DNA of 64,000 nucleotides from Rubrivivax sp. Lineage in GTDB: Bacteria > Pseudomonadota > Gammaproteobacteria > Burkholderiales > Burkholderiaceae_C. The notes beneath the pieces were generated by a model. That model ran no database searches. It saw only the letters and a list, made by a program, of their open reading frames with translations, and was not told the DNA's origin. The position numbers were made by a program, and so were the translations under genes. Every line of letters starts with the position of its first letter. Position 1 is the first letter of the stretch. Location of the stretch: contig JADCGP010000027.1 in assembly GCA_020248915.1 (NCBI GenBank), forward strand, positions 1 to 64,000. The letters are read 5' to 3'. Of the stretch, positions 57,681 to 64,000 are shown one piece after another.

Positions 57681-58367
57681 TCAGCGACGGGCGGCCGAGC
57701 GCCGGCCCGCCAGGCCTGCGCCGAGCAGCGCGAGGCCGACCAGGGCGAGCGACGCTGGCTCGGGGACCTTGTTCGAGAACTGGGCGTTCGCCAGCCGCAT
57801 GCCGTCGGTGATGCCGTTGCCCTGCACCCAGAAGTACATGCTGTTCACCCCAGCCTGGAATCCCGAGACGGTGACGGTGGGGCTAAGGTTGTAAGTGAAG
57901 CCTGGGGCGGGGGTCCCGGGCCAGATGGTCGGCTTGAGGTCCGCCTGCGCGAGGCTGTTCAGCGACCACTTCGGCGCCCAGCTGCCGCGGGCGGCTACCC
58001 CCTGGCCGGAGTCATCTGCCGCCCAGTTGAAGGTCAGTTCCAGCGCTGCGGCCTCCGTCGCCGTCAGTGTGAACTCCTGACGAAACACGAAGTGCACCCA
58101 CTGTCCGGTACCGGTGCCGTTGCTGCACGAGGCGATGTTGCCGATCCATCCCTGGCCTGCCGTGAACGGCGGCGTGTTGCAGAGCACCGCAGCCTGGAAC
58201 TTACTGGTATCGAATTCGCTGAAGGCGCCGTCGATGTTCGTCGGCGGGTTGGTCGACACCTGCCACTTCGAAACGTCGAGAGTGTTGGCGAACATCGGCG
58301 CCGCCGACGCCGACGCCGCGGCGGTGGTCAGTGCCGCGATGCCGAGTGCGCGAACGAAGAGCTTCAT
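57681..58367 (-). CDS. PEP-CTERM sorting-domain protein
   Basis: 228 residues. Signal peptide MKLFVRALGIAALTTAAASASA, then an exported beta-rich domain with TGQWVHFVFRQEFTL and LELTFNWAADDSGQGVAARG. The C-terminus (from about residue 201) is VPEPASLALVGLALLGAGL followed by AGRRSAARR: the PEP motif, a hydrophobic helix and a basic end. Exosortase (EpsH) cleaves such tails in bacteria that make exopolysaccharide or biofilm. No exosortase lies in the window. GAGG before the ATG supports the start at 58367. The middle domain is not recognised. Confidence 0.9.
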   Translation of the reverse strand: MKLFVRALGIAALTTAAASASAAPMFANTLDVSKWQVSTNPPTNIDGAFSEFDTSKFQAAVLCNTPPFTAGQGWIGNIASCSNGTGTGQWVHFVFRQEFTLTATEAAALELTFNWAADDSGQGVAARGSWAPKWSLNSLAQADLKPTIWPGTPAPGFTYNLSPTVTVSGFQAGVNSMYFWVQGNGITDGMRLANAQFSNKVPEPASLALVGLALLGAGLAGRRSAARR

Positions 58368-58715
58368 CAGTACCTCACCCTTGAGTTGGTTGCCATAAGT
58401 TTCGTGCCGAAAAGTTAGCACATTGCGGGCCTGACAAGGAAATACGTTATACGAAAAGCACTTGTCTTCTGTCCCCGGCGTTTGCGGGGGAGCCCATGTG
58501 TAAACAAATCCGACATGTTGCGGCGCGCAGCGCGGTGCGGCTGGGTACCGCCGCGGGCAGTGTCGCGGCGGGCTCTGCGGGCCTCAGGGTGGCTGACCGG
58601 GATGGCCGGCGCGACCTCGCGCCGCGGCCATCTCCAGCGGCCCGTGGAGCCGCCCGGGACGGCGCACGGTTGTGCCGCCGCTTCGGTCGGGAGGGCGACG
58701 AAGCTGCGGCGCCGT
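58368..58715. other. 348-base gap between suhB end and the PEP-CTERM start
   Basis: The part next to the PEP-CTERM gene (58368-58470) is AT-richer than its surroundings and probably holds that gene's promoter. On the minus strand TATAAC and TTGTCA occur, but no pair with good spacing stands out. The part next to suhB (58500-58715) is GC-rich with overlapping spurious frames. No gene is supported here. Confidence 0.6.
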
Positions 58716-59723
58716 TCAGCCCGTTGCGCCCGGGCCGCGCGCTGCGGCGGCCCGGCGCACCCGCAGTGCCTTGCGTGGCGCCGCGGCGGGGGGAGCGTCC
58801 GGGCCCGGGCCGGGCTCGGTGCCGGGGGCGTTGCCGTCGGTGGCTGCGGCTGCGGCCACGAAGGCGGCCGTCGCGTCGGGCGCTGCGGCGGCCTCCGGAG
58901 CCTTGCCGGCAGGCCCGAGGGCGCGCGAGAACGGCGCCAGCAGCTGCACCAGCTGCCCGTAGATGCGCGGGTTGCCCGCCACCACCTCGCGCTGGTGCAG
59001 GAAGTCGGCCTCGCCCGTGAAGTTGCCGACCAGGCCGCCCGCCTCGGTGACGATCAGCGAGCCGGCCGCCACGTCCCACGGCGACAGCCCCGTCTCGAAG
59101 AAGCCGTCGTACCAGCCTGCCGCCACGTAGCACAGGTCGAGTGCGGCCGCGCCCGGCCGGCGCAGGCCGGCGCAGTTCTGCATGACCTCCTCGAACATCT
59201 CGAGATAGCGCTTGAAGTTGTCGCCGCGGCGGAAGGGGAATCCGGTGCCCACCAGGGCGTCGGCCAGGCGCGTGCGCCGCGACACGCGCAGCCGCCGGTC
59301 GTTGACGAACGCGCCGCGCCCGCGGCTGGCCACGAACAGGTCGTTGCGCGTCGGGTCGTAGACCACCGCCTGCTGCACGACGCCGCGGTGCGCCAGCGCG
59401 ATGCTCACCGCATACACCGGAAAGCCATGCAGGAAGTTCGTCGTGCCGTCCAGCGGGTCGATGATCCAGACGAAGTCGCTGGTGCGGTTGCCGCGCTCGC
59501 GGCCGCTTTCCTCGGCCAGCACGCCGTGGTCGGGGTAGGCCTCGAGCAGCGTGTCGATGATCGCCTGTTCGGCGGCGCGGTCGACCTCGCTGACGTAGTC
59601 GTTGGGTCCCTTGGTGCCGACCTTCAGCACCTCCAGGTCGAGCGCGGCGCGGTTGATGATCGCCCCCGCCGCACGGGCCGCCTTGACGGCGATGTTGAGC
59701 ATGGGGTGCAGGGATTGCGACAT
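58716..59723 (-). CDS. suhB: Inositol-1-monophosphatase family protein SuhB
   Basis: 335 residues. The core (1-268) has [24 protein letters not shown] opening, [13 protein letters not shown] (Mg-ligand Glu), [17 protein letters not shown] (metal ligands Asp-Pro-Leu-Asp-Gly) and [17 protein letters not shown]. These hydrolyse inositol phosphates; in E. coli SuhB also helps ribosomal RNA antitermination. From about residue 271 a 65-residue Ala/Pro/Gly-rich tail follows that E. coli SuhB (267) lacks. Divergent from trmJ with 116 bases between. Confidence 0.93.
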   Translation of the reverse strand: MSQSLHPMLNIAVKAARAAGAIINRAALDLEVLKVGTKGPNDYVSEVDRAAEQAIIDTLLEAYPDHGVLAEESGRERGNRTSDFVWIIDPLDGTTNFLHGFPVYAVSIALAHRGVVQQAVVYDPTRNDLFVASRGRGAFVNDRRLRVSRRTRLADALVGTGFPFRRGDNFKRYLEMFEEVMQNCAGLRRPGAAALDLCYVAAGWYDGFFETGLSPWDVAAGSLIVTEAGGLVGNFTGEADFLHQREVVAGNPRIYGQLVQLLAPFSRALGPAGKAPEAAAAPDATAAFVAAAAATDGNAPGTEPGPGPDAPPAAAPRKALRVRRAAAARGPGATG

Positions 59724-59839
59724 GGGGCGACGGGTCGGGCCACGGCAGGCGTGGCGAACGTGGCGGGCGGGACGGCGGACGATGACAACGAGCGCCGCGG
59801 CGACAATGACCGCGTGAGAAGCCTGGAATTCTACCGAGC

Positions 59840-60601
59840 GTGAGCGTCGACGAGGCCGCGGAGCCTGCCGCCGCGACGCGCTTCGTGCTCGTCGGCACCA
59901 GCCACGCCGGCAACGTCGGCGCGGCGGCGCGCGCGCTCAAGGTCATGGGCTTCGCCGACCTCGTGCTCGTGGCGCCGCGCCACGCCGGCGTGCTGCAGGA
60001 GGAGCAGGCGCGGGCGCGCGCCAGCGGCGCGCTCGACGTGCTCGAGCGCGCCCGCGTCGTCGGCACGCTGGCCGAGGCGCTCGACGGCGTCACCTGGGCC
60101 GCCGCCACCGCGATGACGCCGCGCGACTTCGGCCCGCCGGCGCTGGCGCCCCGGGCCTGCTTCGAGGCGCTCGCACCGGCCGCGCGCGCGGGCGGCGAAC
60201 GGGTGGCCTTCGTCTTCGGCGCCGAGCGCACGGGCCTGACCAACGACGACGTCTACCGCTGTCACGCCTGCCTGAGCATCCCGACCGCACCCGACTACGG
60301 CTCGCTCAATCTTGCGCAGGCGGTTCAGCTGATCGCCTACGACTGGCGCCAGGCGCTCGGCGGCTTCGACGTCGTCCCGCGCACGAGGGCGGCCGCGCCG
60401 GCCGACCTCGTGGCGGTGCAGGGCGCGCTGGCGCACTGGGAGGAGGCGCTGGTGGCGATCGGCTTCCTCGACCCCGCGGCCCCGAAGAAGCTGCGGCCGC
60501 GCCTGAACCAGCTGCTCAACCGCGCCCGCCTCACCGACGAGGAGGTGCACATCCTGCGCGGCATCGCGCGTGCGGTGACCGCCGGGCGTGCCCGGCGCTG
60601 A
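59840..60601 (+). CDS. trmJ: tRNA/rRNA methyltransferase TrmJ (SPOUT family)
   Basis: 253 residues from [23 protein letters not shown] opens the fold. [20 protein letters not shown] and [20 protein letters not shown] form the trefoil-knot SAM site. The C-terminal helical part ends [19 protein letters not shown]. TrmJ makes 2'-O-methyl at position 32 of tRNA anticodon loops. A short unstructured start (to about 12) precedes the first strand. The gene is divergent from suhB, the common order in betaproteobacteria. Confidence 0.94.
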   Translation: MSVDEAAEPAAATRFVLVGTSHAGNVGAAARALKVMGFADLVLVAPRHAGVLQEEQARARASGALDVLERARVVGTLAEALDGVTWAAATAMTPRDFGPPALAPRACFEALAPAARAGGERVAFVFGAERTGLTNDDVYRCHACLSIPTAPDYGSLNLAQAVQLIAYDWRQALGGFDVVPRTRAAAPADLVAVQGALAHWEEALVAIGFLDPAAPKKLRPRLNQLLNRARLTDEEVHILRGIARAVTAGRARR

Positions 60602-60743
60602 GCACGGCAGCCTCGGGCCCGGTGGACTCGGCAGGCCCGCAGCGCCGGGAGTCCGGCCCCTCCAGACCTCTAGACCGGGCGGCCAATGCGGGCGGGCCCG
60701 GTGCCGTGCGGGCCCGGCGCGCCCTCGGTAAACTCGACAGCCC

Positions 60744-61523
60744 ATGTTCGACCGCCTGCGTGAAGACATCGCCTGCATCCGCGAGCGCGACCCCGCCGCG
60801 CGCTCGACCTGGGAGGTGCTCACCTGCTACCCGGGCCTGCACGCGCTGGTGCTGCACCGCTGGGCGCACGCGTGCTGGCGGGGCGGCTTCCTGTGGCTCG
60901 GCCGCTTCATCTCCCACTTCGGGCGCTGGCTGACGGGCATCGAGATCCATCCGGGTGCCACCATCGGCCGGCGCGTGTTCATCGACCATGGCATGGGCGT
61001 CGTCATCGGCGAGACGGCCGAGATCGGCGACGAGTGCACGATCTACCAGGGCGTCACGCTCGGCGGCACCTCGCTCGCCAAGGGCGCCAAGCGGCACCCG
61101 ACGCTCGGCAAGGGCGTGATCGTCAGCGCCGGCGCCAAGGTGCTGGGCAGCTTCACGGTGGGCGACGGCGCGCGCGTGGGCAGCAACGCCGTGCTGCTGC
61201 AGGCCGTGCCCCCCGGGGCCACCGCGGTGGGCATCCCGGCGCGCGTGGTCCAAAAGAGCGCCGACGCGCAGCGCGAGGAGGTCGCCGCCAAGATGGGCTT
61301 CTCGGCCTACGGCGTGACGCAGGGCGACGACCCGGTGGCGCTGGCGATGCGGGGCCTGATCGACAACGCCGCCAGCCACGAGCATCAGATCGCGCTGCTG
61401 TGGCAGGCGATCGAGCGGCTGTCGGCCGGCGCACGCGAACTGCCGGGGGCCGACTGCGTGCCGCAGGACGCCCGGACGCGCGAGGCCTTCGACGCCGAGG
61501 GCCTGACGCGGCTGGTCAAGTAG
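60744..61523 (+). CDS. cysE: Serine O-acetyltransferase CysE
   Basis: 259 residues. An N-terminal helical part ([20 protein letters not shown]) is followed by left-handed beta-helix turns: [20 protein letters not shown], the active-site [17 protein letters not shown] (His and Asp) and [20 protein letters not shown]. It acetylates serine to feed cysteine synthesis. The C-terminal 60 residues are variable. TAAACT at 60729-60734 is a likely -10, which would leave only a few leader bases before the ATG. The 3' end overlaps convergent mogA by 8 bases. Confidence 0.95.
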   Translation: MFDRLREDIACIRERDPAARSTWEVLTCYPGLHALVLHRWAHACWRGGFLWLGRFISHFGRWLTGIEIHPGATIGRRVFIDHGMGVVIGETAEIGDECTIYQGVTLGGTSLAKGAKRHPTLGKGVIVSAGAKVLGSFTVGDGARVGSNAVLLQAVPPGATAVGIPARVVQKSADAQREEVAAKMGFSAYGVTQGDDPVALAMRGLIDNAASHEHQIALLWQAIERLSAGARELPGADCVPQDARTREAFDAEGLTRLVK

Positions 61524-62127
61524 CTGCGCGAGGCGGCCGCACGGCCGACTTCGGCCGGAACGCCCGGCAGACCTCGTCGTTCGTCTCGAGGTAGGGCCCG
61601 CCGATCAGGTCGATGCAGTAGGGCACCGCGGCGAAGATGCCGTGCACCGGCGGCGTGGCCGCGGGCAGGCCCTGCAGCGTCTCCGCGATCGACTTCGGCT
61701 GCCCGGGCAGGTTGACGATCAGCGCGCGGCCGCGGATCACCGCCACCTGGCGGCTCAGGATCGCGGTGGGGACGAAGGCGAGCGAGATCTGGCGCATCTG
61801 CTCGCCGAAGCCGGGCATCACCTTGTCGCCCACCGCCAGCGTCGCCTCGGGCGTCACGTCGCGCGGTGCCGGGCCCGTGCCGCCGGTGGTGAACACGAGA
61901 TCGCAGCGCGCCTGGTCGACGAGCTCCACCAGCGCCGCGCTGATGCGCGCCTCCTCGTCCGGCACCAGCCGCGGCACCCACTCCACCGGATTCCTCAGCG
62001 CCCGGCCGAGCCAGTCCTGCAGTGCGGGGATGCCCTTGTCCTCGTAGACGCCGGCCGAGGCGCGGTCGCTGACGGACACGAGCCCGATGCGCACGGGGTC
62101 GAACGGGGCTGTGGAAACCGGGCTCAT
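61516..62127 (-). CDS. mogA: Molybdopterin adenylyltransferase MogA
   Basis: 203 residues. [20 protein letters not shown] opens the fold. [18 protein letters not shown] is the molybdopterin-binding G-G-T-G loop with Asp. [20 protein letters not shown] and [16 protein letters not shown] follow. It adenylates molybdopterin before molybdate insertion. No other molybdenum-cofactor genes are in view. It follows darP by six bases on the same strand. Confidence 0.94.
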   Translation of the reverse strand: MSPVSTAPFDPVRIGLVSVSDRASAGVYEDKGIPALQDWLGRALRNPVEWVPRLVPDEEARISAALVELVDQARCDLVFTTGGTGPAPRDVTPEATLAVGDKVMPGFGEQMRQISLAFVPTAILSRQVAVIRGRALIVNLPGQPKSIAETLQGLPAATPPVHGIFAAVPYCIDLIGGPYLETNDEVCRAFRPKSAVRPPRAAT

Positions 62128-62133
62128 CGGGCG

Positions 62134-62688
62134 TCAGGACGTGATCATCGGCTGCAGGAAGCGGAACAGCTCGCGGCTGCTGCGCGGCTGGCGCTGGCCG
62201 GGCGCCAGGCCAGCGGCGTCGCGCCGGGCGGCTCGGACCAGGCTGCGCAGTTGCTGCAGGTCGGTCTCGGGGTGCGCGGCCAGCCAGCGCTCGAGCGCGG
62301 CGTCGTCGGCGATCAGCTCCGCGCGCCAGCGCTCGGCCTCGTGCAGCGCGAAGGCCGCCTGCGCCGGGCCCAGCAGCGCGCCGGCCAGCGCCTCGCGCAG
62401 CGCGGCCTCGTCGGCGTCGCGCATCAGGCGGCCGACGAACTGCAGCTGGCGGCGCCGGCCCTCGTGCGTGCGCGTGCGCCGGTAGGTCTCGATGGCCTCG
62501 CGCAGGCGCTCGGGCATCTCGATGGCCGCCAGCCGCTCCGACGGCAACCGCGCGAGCTCGAGCCCGAGGTCCTGCACCTCCTGCGACGCGCGCTTCAGCG
62601 CGCTGCGGCTCGGCCGCGCGTCGGCAGCGGCGTCGCCCTCGCCGTAGTGGACGTCGAGGCCACGGTGGGGTGCGGGGCGGCTGGGCAT
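62134..62688 (-). CDS. darP: Ribosome-associated protein DarP (YjgA, DUF615)
   Basis: 184 residues. SRSALKRASQEVQDLGLELA, then AIEMPERLREAIETYRRTRT, HEGRRRQLQFVGRLMR and ELFRFLQPMI at the end are DUF615 signatures. DarP binds late large-ribosomal-subunit precursors. The start at MPSRPAPHRG (62686-62688) is chosen because the longer frame to 63018 crosses the divergent pmbA gene. In betaproteobacteria this gene usually lies between mogA and pmbA, as here. Confidence 0.93.
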   Translation of the reverse strand: MPSRPAPHRGLDVHYGEGDAAADARPSRSALKRASQEVQDLGLELARLPSERLAAIEMPERLREAIETYRRTRTHEGRRRQLQFVGRLMRDADEAALREALAGALLGPAQAAFALHEAERWRAELIADDAALERWLAAHPETDLQQLRSLVRAARRDAAGLAPGQRQPRSSRELFRFLQPMITS

Positions 62689-62766
62689 CGGTGGCAGGGT
62701 TGGGACGGGGCCGCGGCGCGGCCCGAGTGCGCAAGCGCAGCCGTGGGCTGCGCGCAGGTCGCTCGT

Positions 62767-62772
62767 TATGAT
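62767..62772 (+). promoter_or_regulatory. Probable -10 element of pmbA
   Basis: TATGAT, 40 bases before the pmbA ATG in the 124-base divergent gap with darP. A second candidate, ATGATA, follows 9 bases later. No clear -35 is seen. Confidence 0.4.
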
Positions 62773-62812
62773 GGGCATGATACGGGTGCATTCGCGCCCC
62801 GCACCGCCCTCC

Positions 62813-64000
62813 ATGACCGACCCCCGAGCCGCCCCCGGCTTCGCCTTTGCGCGCGAGCAGTTCCAGCAGATGGTCGATGACACGCTCGCCGAAGCGCGCC
62901 GGCTCGGTGCGAGCGACGCCGGCGTCGAGGTCAGCGAGGGCATCGGCCTGTCGGTGTCGGTGCGGATGGGCGAGCTCGAGAACGTCGAGCGCAACCGCGA
63001 CAAGTCGCTGGGCGTCACCGTCTACCTCGGCCAACGGCGCGGCAACGCCAGCACGTCCGACTTCTCCCCCGCGGCCGTGCGCCAGACCGTGCAGGCGGCC
63101 TACGACATCGCCCGATTCACGGCCGAGGACCCTGCCGCGGGCCTGCCCGATGCCGACGATCTGGCCAGCGCCGGCGAAGCCGCGCGCGACCTCGACCTGT
63201 TCCACCCCTGGAACGTCGATGCCGAGGCGGCGGCCGCGATCGCGCAGCGCTGCGAGGCGGCTGCGCTGGGCACCAGCCGGCGCATCACCAACAGCGAGGG
63301 CGCGGGCGTCTCGGCGCAGCAGTCGCACTTCTGGGCCGGCAACTCGCGCGGCTTCCGCGGCGGCTATGCGGCCTCGCGCCACTACGTGTCGGTGTCGCCA
63401 ATTGCCGGCCGCGGCCGGGCGATGCAGCGCGACGCCTGGTACACGAGCATGCGCGACGCCGCCGAGCTCGCCGCGCCCGAGGCGGTGGGACGCTACGCCG
63501 CCGAGCGCGCGCTGGCGCGGCTGGCCGCGCGCCGCGTGCCCACCGGCGAGGTGCCCGTGCTGTTCGAGGCGCCGGTGGCCTCGGGCCTGCTCGGCGCCTA
63601 CGTCGGCGCGGTGTCGGGCGGCTCGCTGTACCGCAAGGCCAGCTTCCTGCCCGACAGCCTGGGCACCCAGTCGCTGGCCGCCCACCTCGACATCGACGAG
63701 GAGCCGCATCGCCCCAAGGGCAAGGGCAGCGCCCCCTTCGACGACGAGGGCGTGCGCACGCGGCCGCGGCGCGCGGTGGACGCCGGCGTCGTGCAGGGCT
63801 ACTTCCTCAGCAGCTACTCCGCGCGCAAGCTGGGCATGCGCACGAGCGGCCACGCCGGCGGCGCGCACAACCTGGTGCTGTCGAGCCGGCTCACGCAGCG
63901 CGGCGACGACCTGCCGGCAATGCTGCGCAAGCTCGGCCGCGGGCTGTTCGTGACCGAACTCATCGGACAGGGCATCAACATGGTCACCGGCGACTACTCG
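62813..64000 (+). CDS. pmbA: PmbA/TldE metalloprotease subunit (cut by window end)
   Basis: 396 residues are visible before the window ends in frame. GVEVSEGIGLSVSVRMGELE, VERNRDKSLGVTVYLGQRRG, RRITNSEGAGVSAQQSHF, VSGGSLYRKASFLPDSLG and FDDEGVRTRPRRAVDAGVVQ are typical of PmbA. It works with TldD to mature microcins and to break down CcdA; TldD carries the zinc HExxH, while PmbA is the helper subunit. Only about 50 to 60 residues should be missing. Confidence 0.95.
   Translation, partial: MTDPRAAPGFAFAREQFQQMVDDTLAEARRLGASDAGVEVSEGIGLSVSVRMGELENVERNRDKSLGVTVYLGQRRGNASTSDFSPAAVRQTVQAAYDIARFTAEDPAAGLPDADDLASAGEAARDLDLFHPWNVDAEAAAAIAQRCEAAALGTSRRITNSEGAGVSAQQSHFWAGNSRGFRGGYAASRHYVSVSPIAGRGRAMQRDAWYTSMRDAAELAAPEAVGRYAAERALARLAARRVPTGEVPVLFEAPVASGLLGAYVGAVSGGSLYRKASFLPDSLGTQSLAAHLDIDEEPHRPKGKGSAPFDDEGVRTRPRRAVDAGVVQGYFLSSYSARKLGMRTSGHAGGAHNLVLSSRLTQRGDDLPAMLRKLGRGLFVTELIGQGINMVTGDYS

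Overview
The window is very GC-rich (about 70%) and gene-dense. The core genes and their order (pyrG-kdsA-eno-ftsB, amiC-tsaE facing queG, ubiB, a Bug/TctC binding protein, a trimeric Gram-negative porin, hslO, a PEP-CTERM protein, a mutS-linked Anbu protease) point to a betaproteobacterium of the order Burkholderiales, probably near Rubrivivax, Leptothrix or Methylibium. This placement is inferred from gene content and protein resemblance, not from a database search. || Layout. 1-8.9 kb is accessory DNA: the tail of an unknown ORF, a degenerate tRNA-3'-end-like stretch, a strong hairpin terminator and the N-terminal remnant of a P4-type integrase, followed by an unbroken minus-strand run of small genes (five GNAT acetyltransferases, three VOC/glyoxalase-fold proteins, four small membrane or periplasmic proteins) and a broken HEAT-like gene. 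From 8.9 kb the sequence looks like ordinary chromosome. 8.9-21.2 kb holds a phasin-like protein with a KAS III enzyme, a dihaem cytochrome c, amiC-tsaE, queG-ubiB, a host-attachment-type protein, an AEC transporter, a chalcone-isomerase-like protein, a TctC protein and xerD. 21.2-26 kb holds a porin, an amino-acid ABC permease with its lipoprotein binding protein, a DUF455 ferritin-like protein and a flavin reductase. 26-30.5 kb is a regulated unit: an acyl-CoA synthetase and a thiamine-diphosphate enzyme with overlapping ends, divergent from a GntR/FCD regulator, with two EcoRI-like palindromes in the shared promoter region. || 30.5-38.1 kb holds a gamma carbonic anhydrase, Hsp33, a CopD-like protein, a PnuC/NadR-type nicotinamide riboside salvage pair, ftsB, eno, kdsA and pyrG. 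38.3-44.5 kb is a vitamin B12 uptake operon (btuB-btuF-btuC-btuD and a second binding-protein-like gene) headed by a cobalamin riboswitch. 45.3-51.1 kb is a complete dipeptide/oligopeptide ABC transporter; divergent from it are an N-formylglutamate-amidohydrolase-like and an aspartoacylase-like gene. 53.1-57.4 kb is mutS-anbu-alpha/beta hydrolase, each coupled to the next by a 1-4 base overlap. The window closes with a PEP-CTERM surface protein, suhB, trmJ, cysE, mogA, darP and the start of pmbA, which runs off the end. || Joint roles. The B12 operon moves cobalamin across both membranes and is probably shut off by cobalamin itself. The TPP enzyme and CoA ligase should act on one acid substrate under the adjacent regulator. 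PnuC and the NadR-like kinase together import and phosphorylate nicotinamide riboside. No complete tRNA or rRNA gene, intact insertion sequence or CRISPR array was found.
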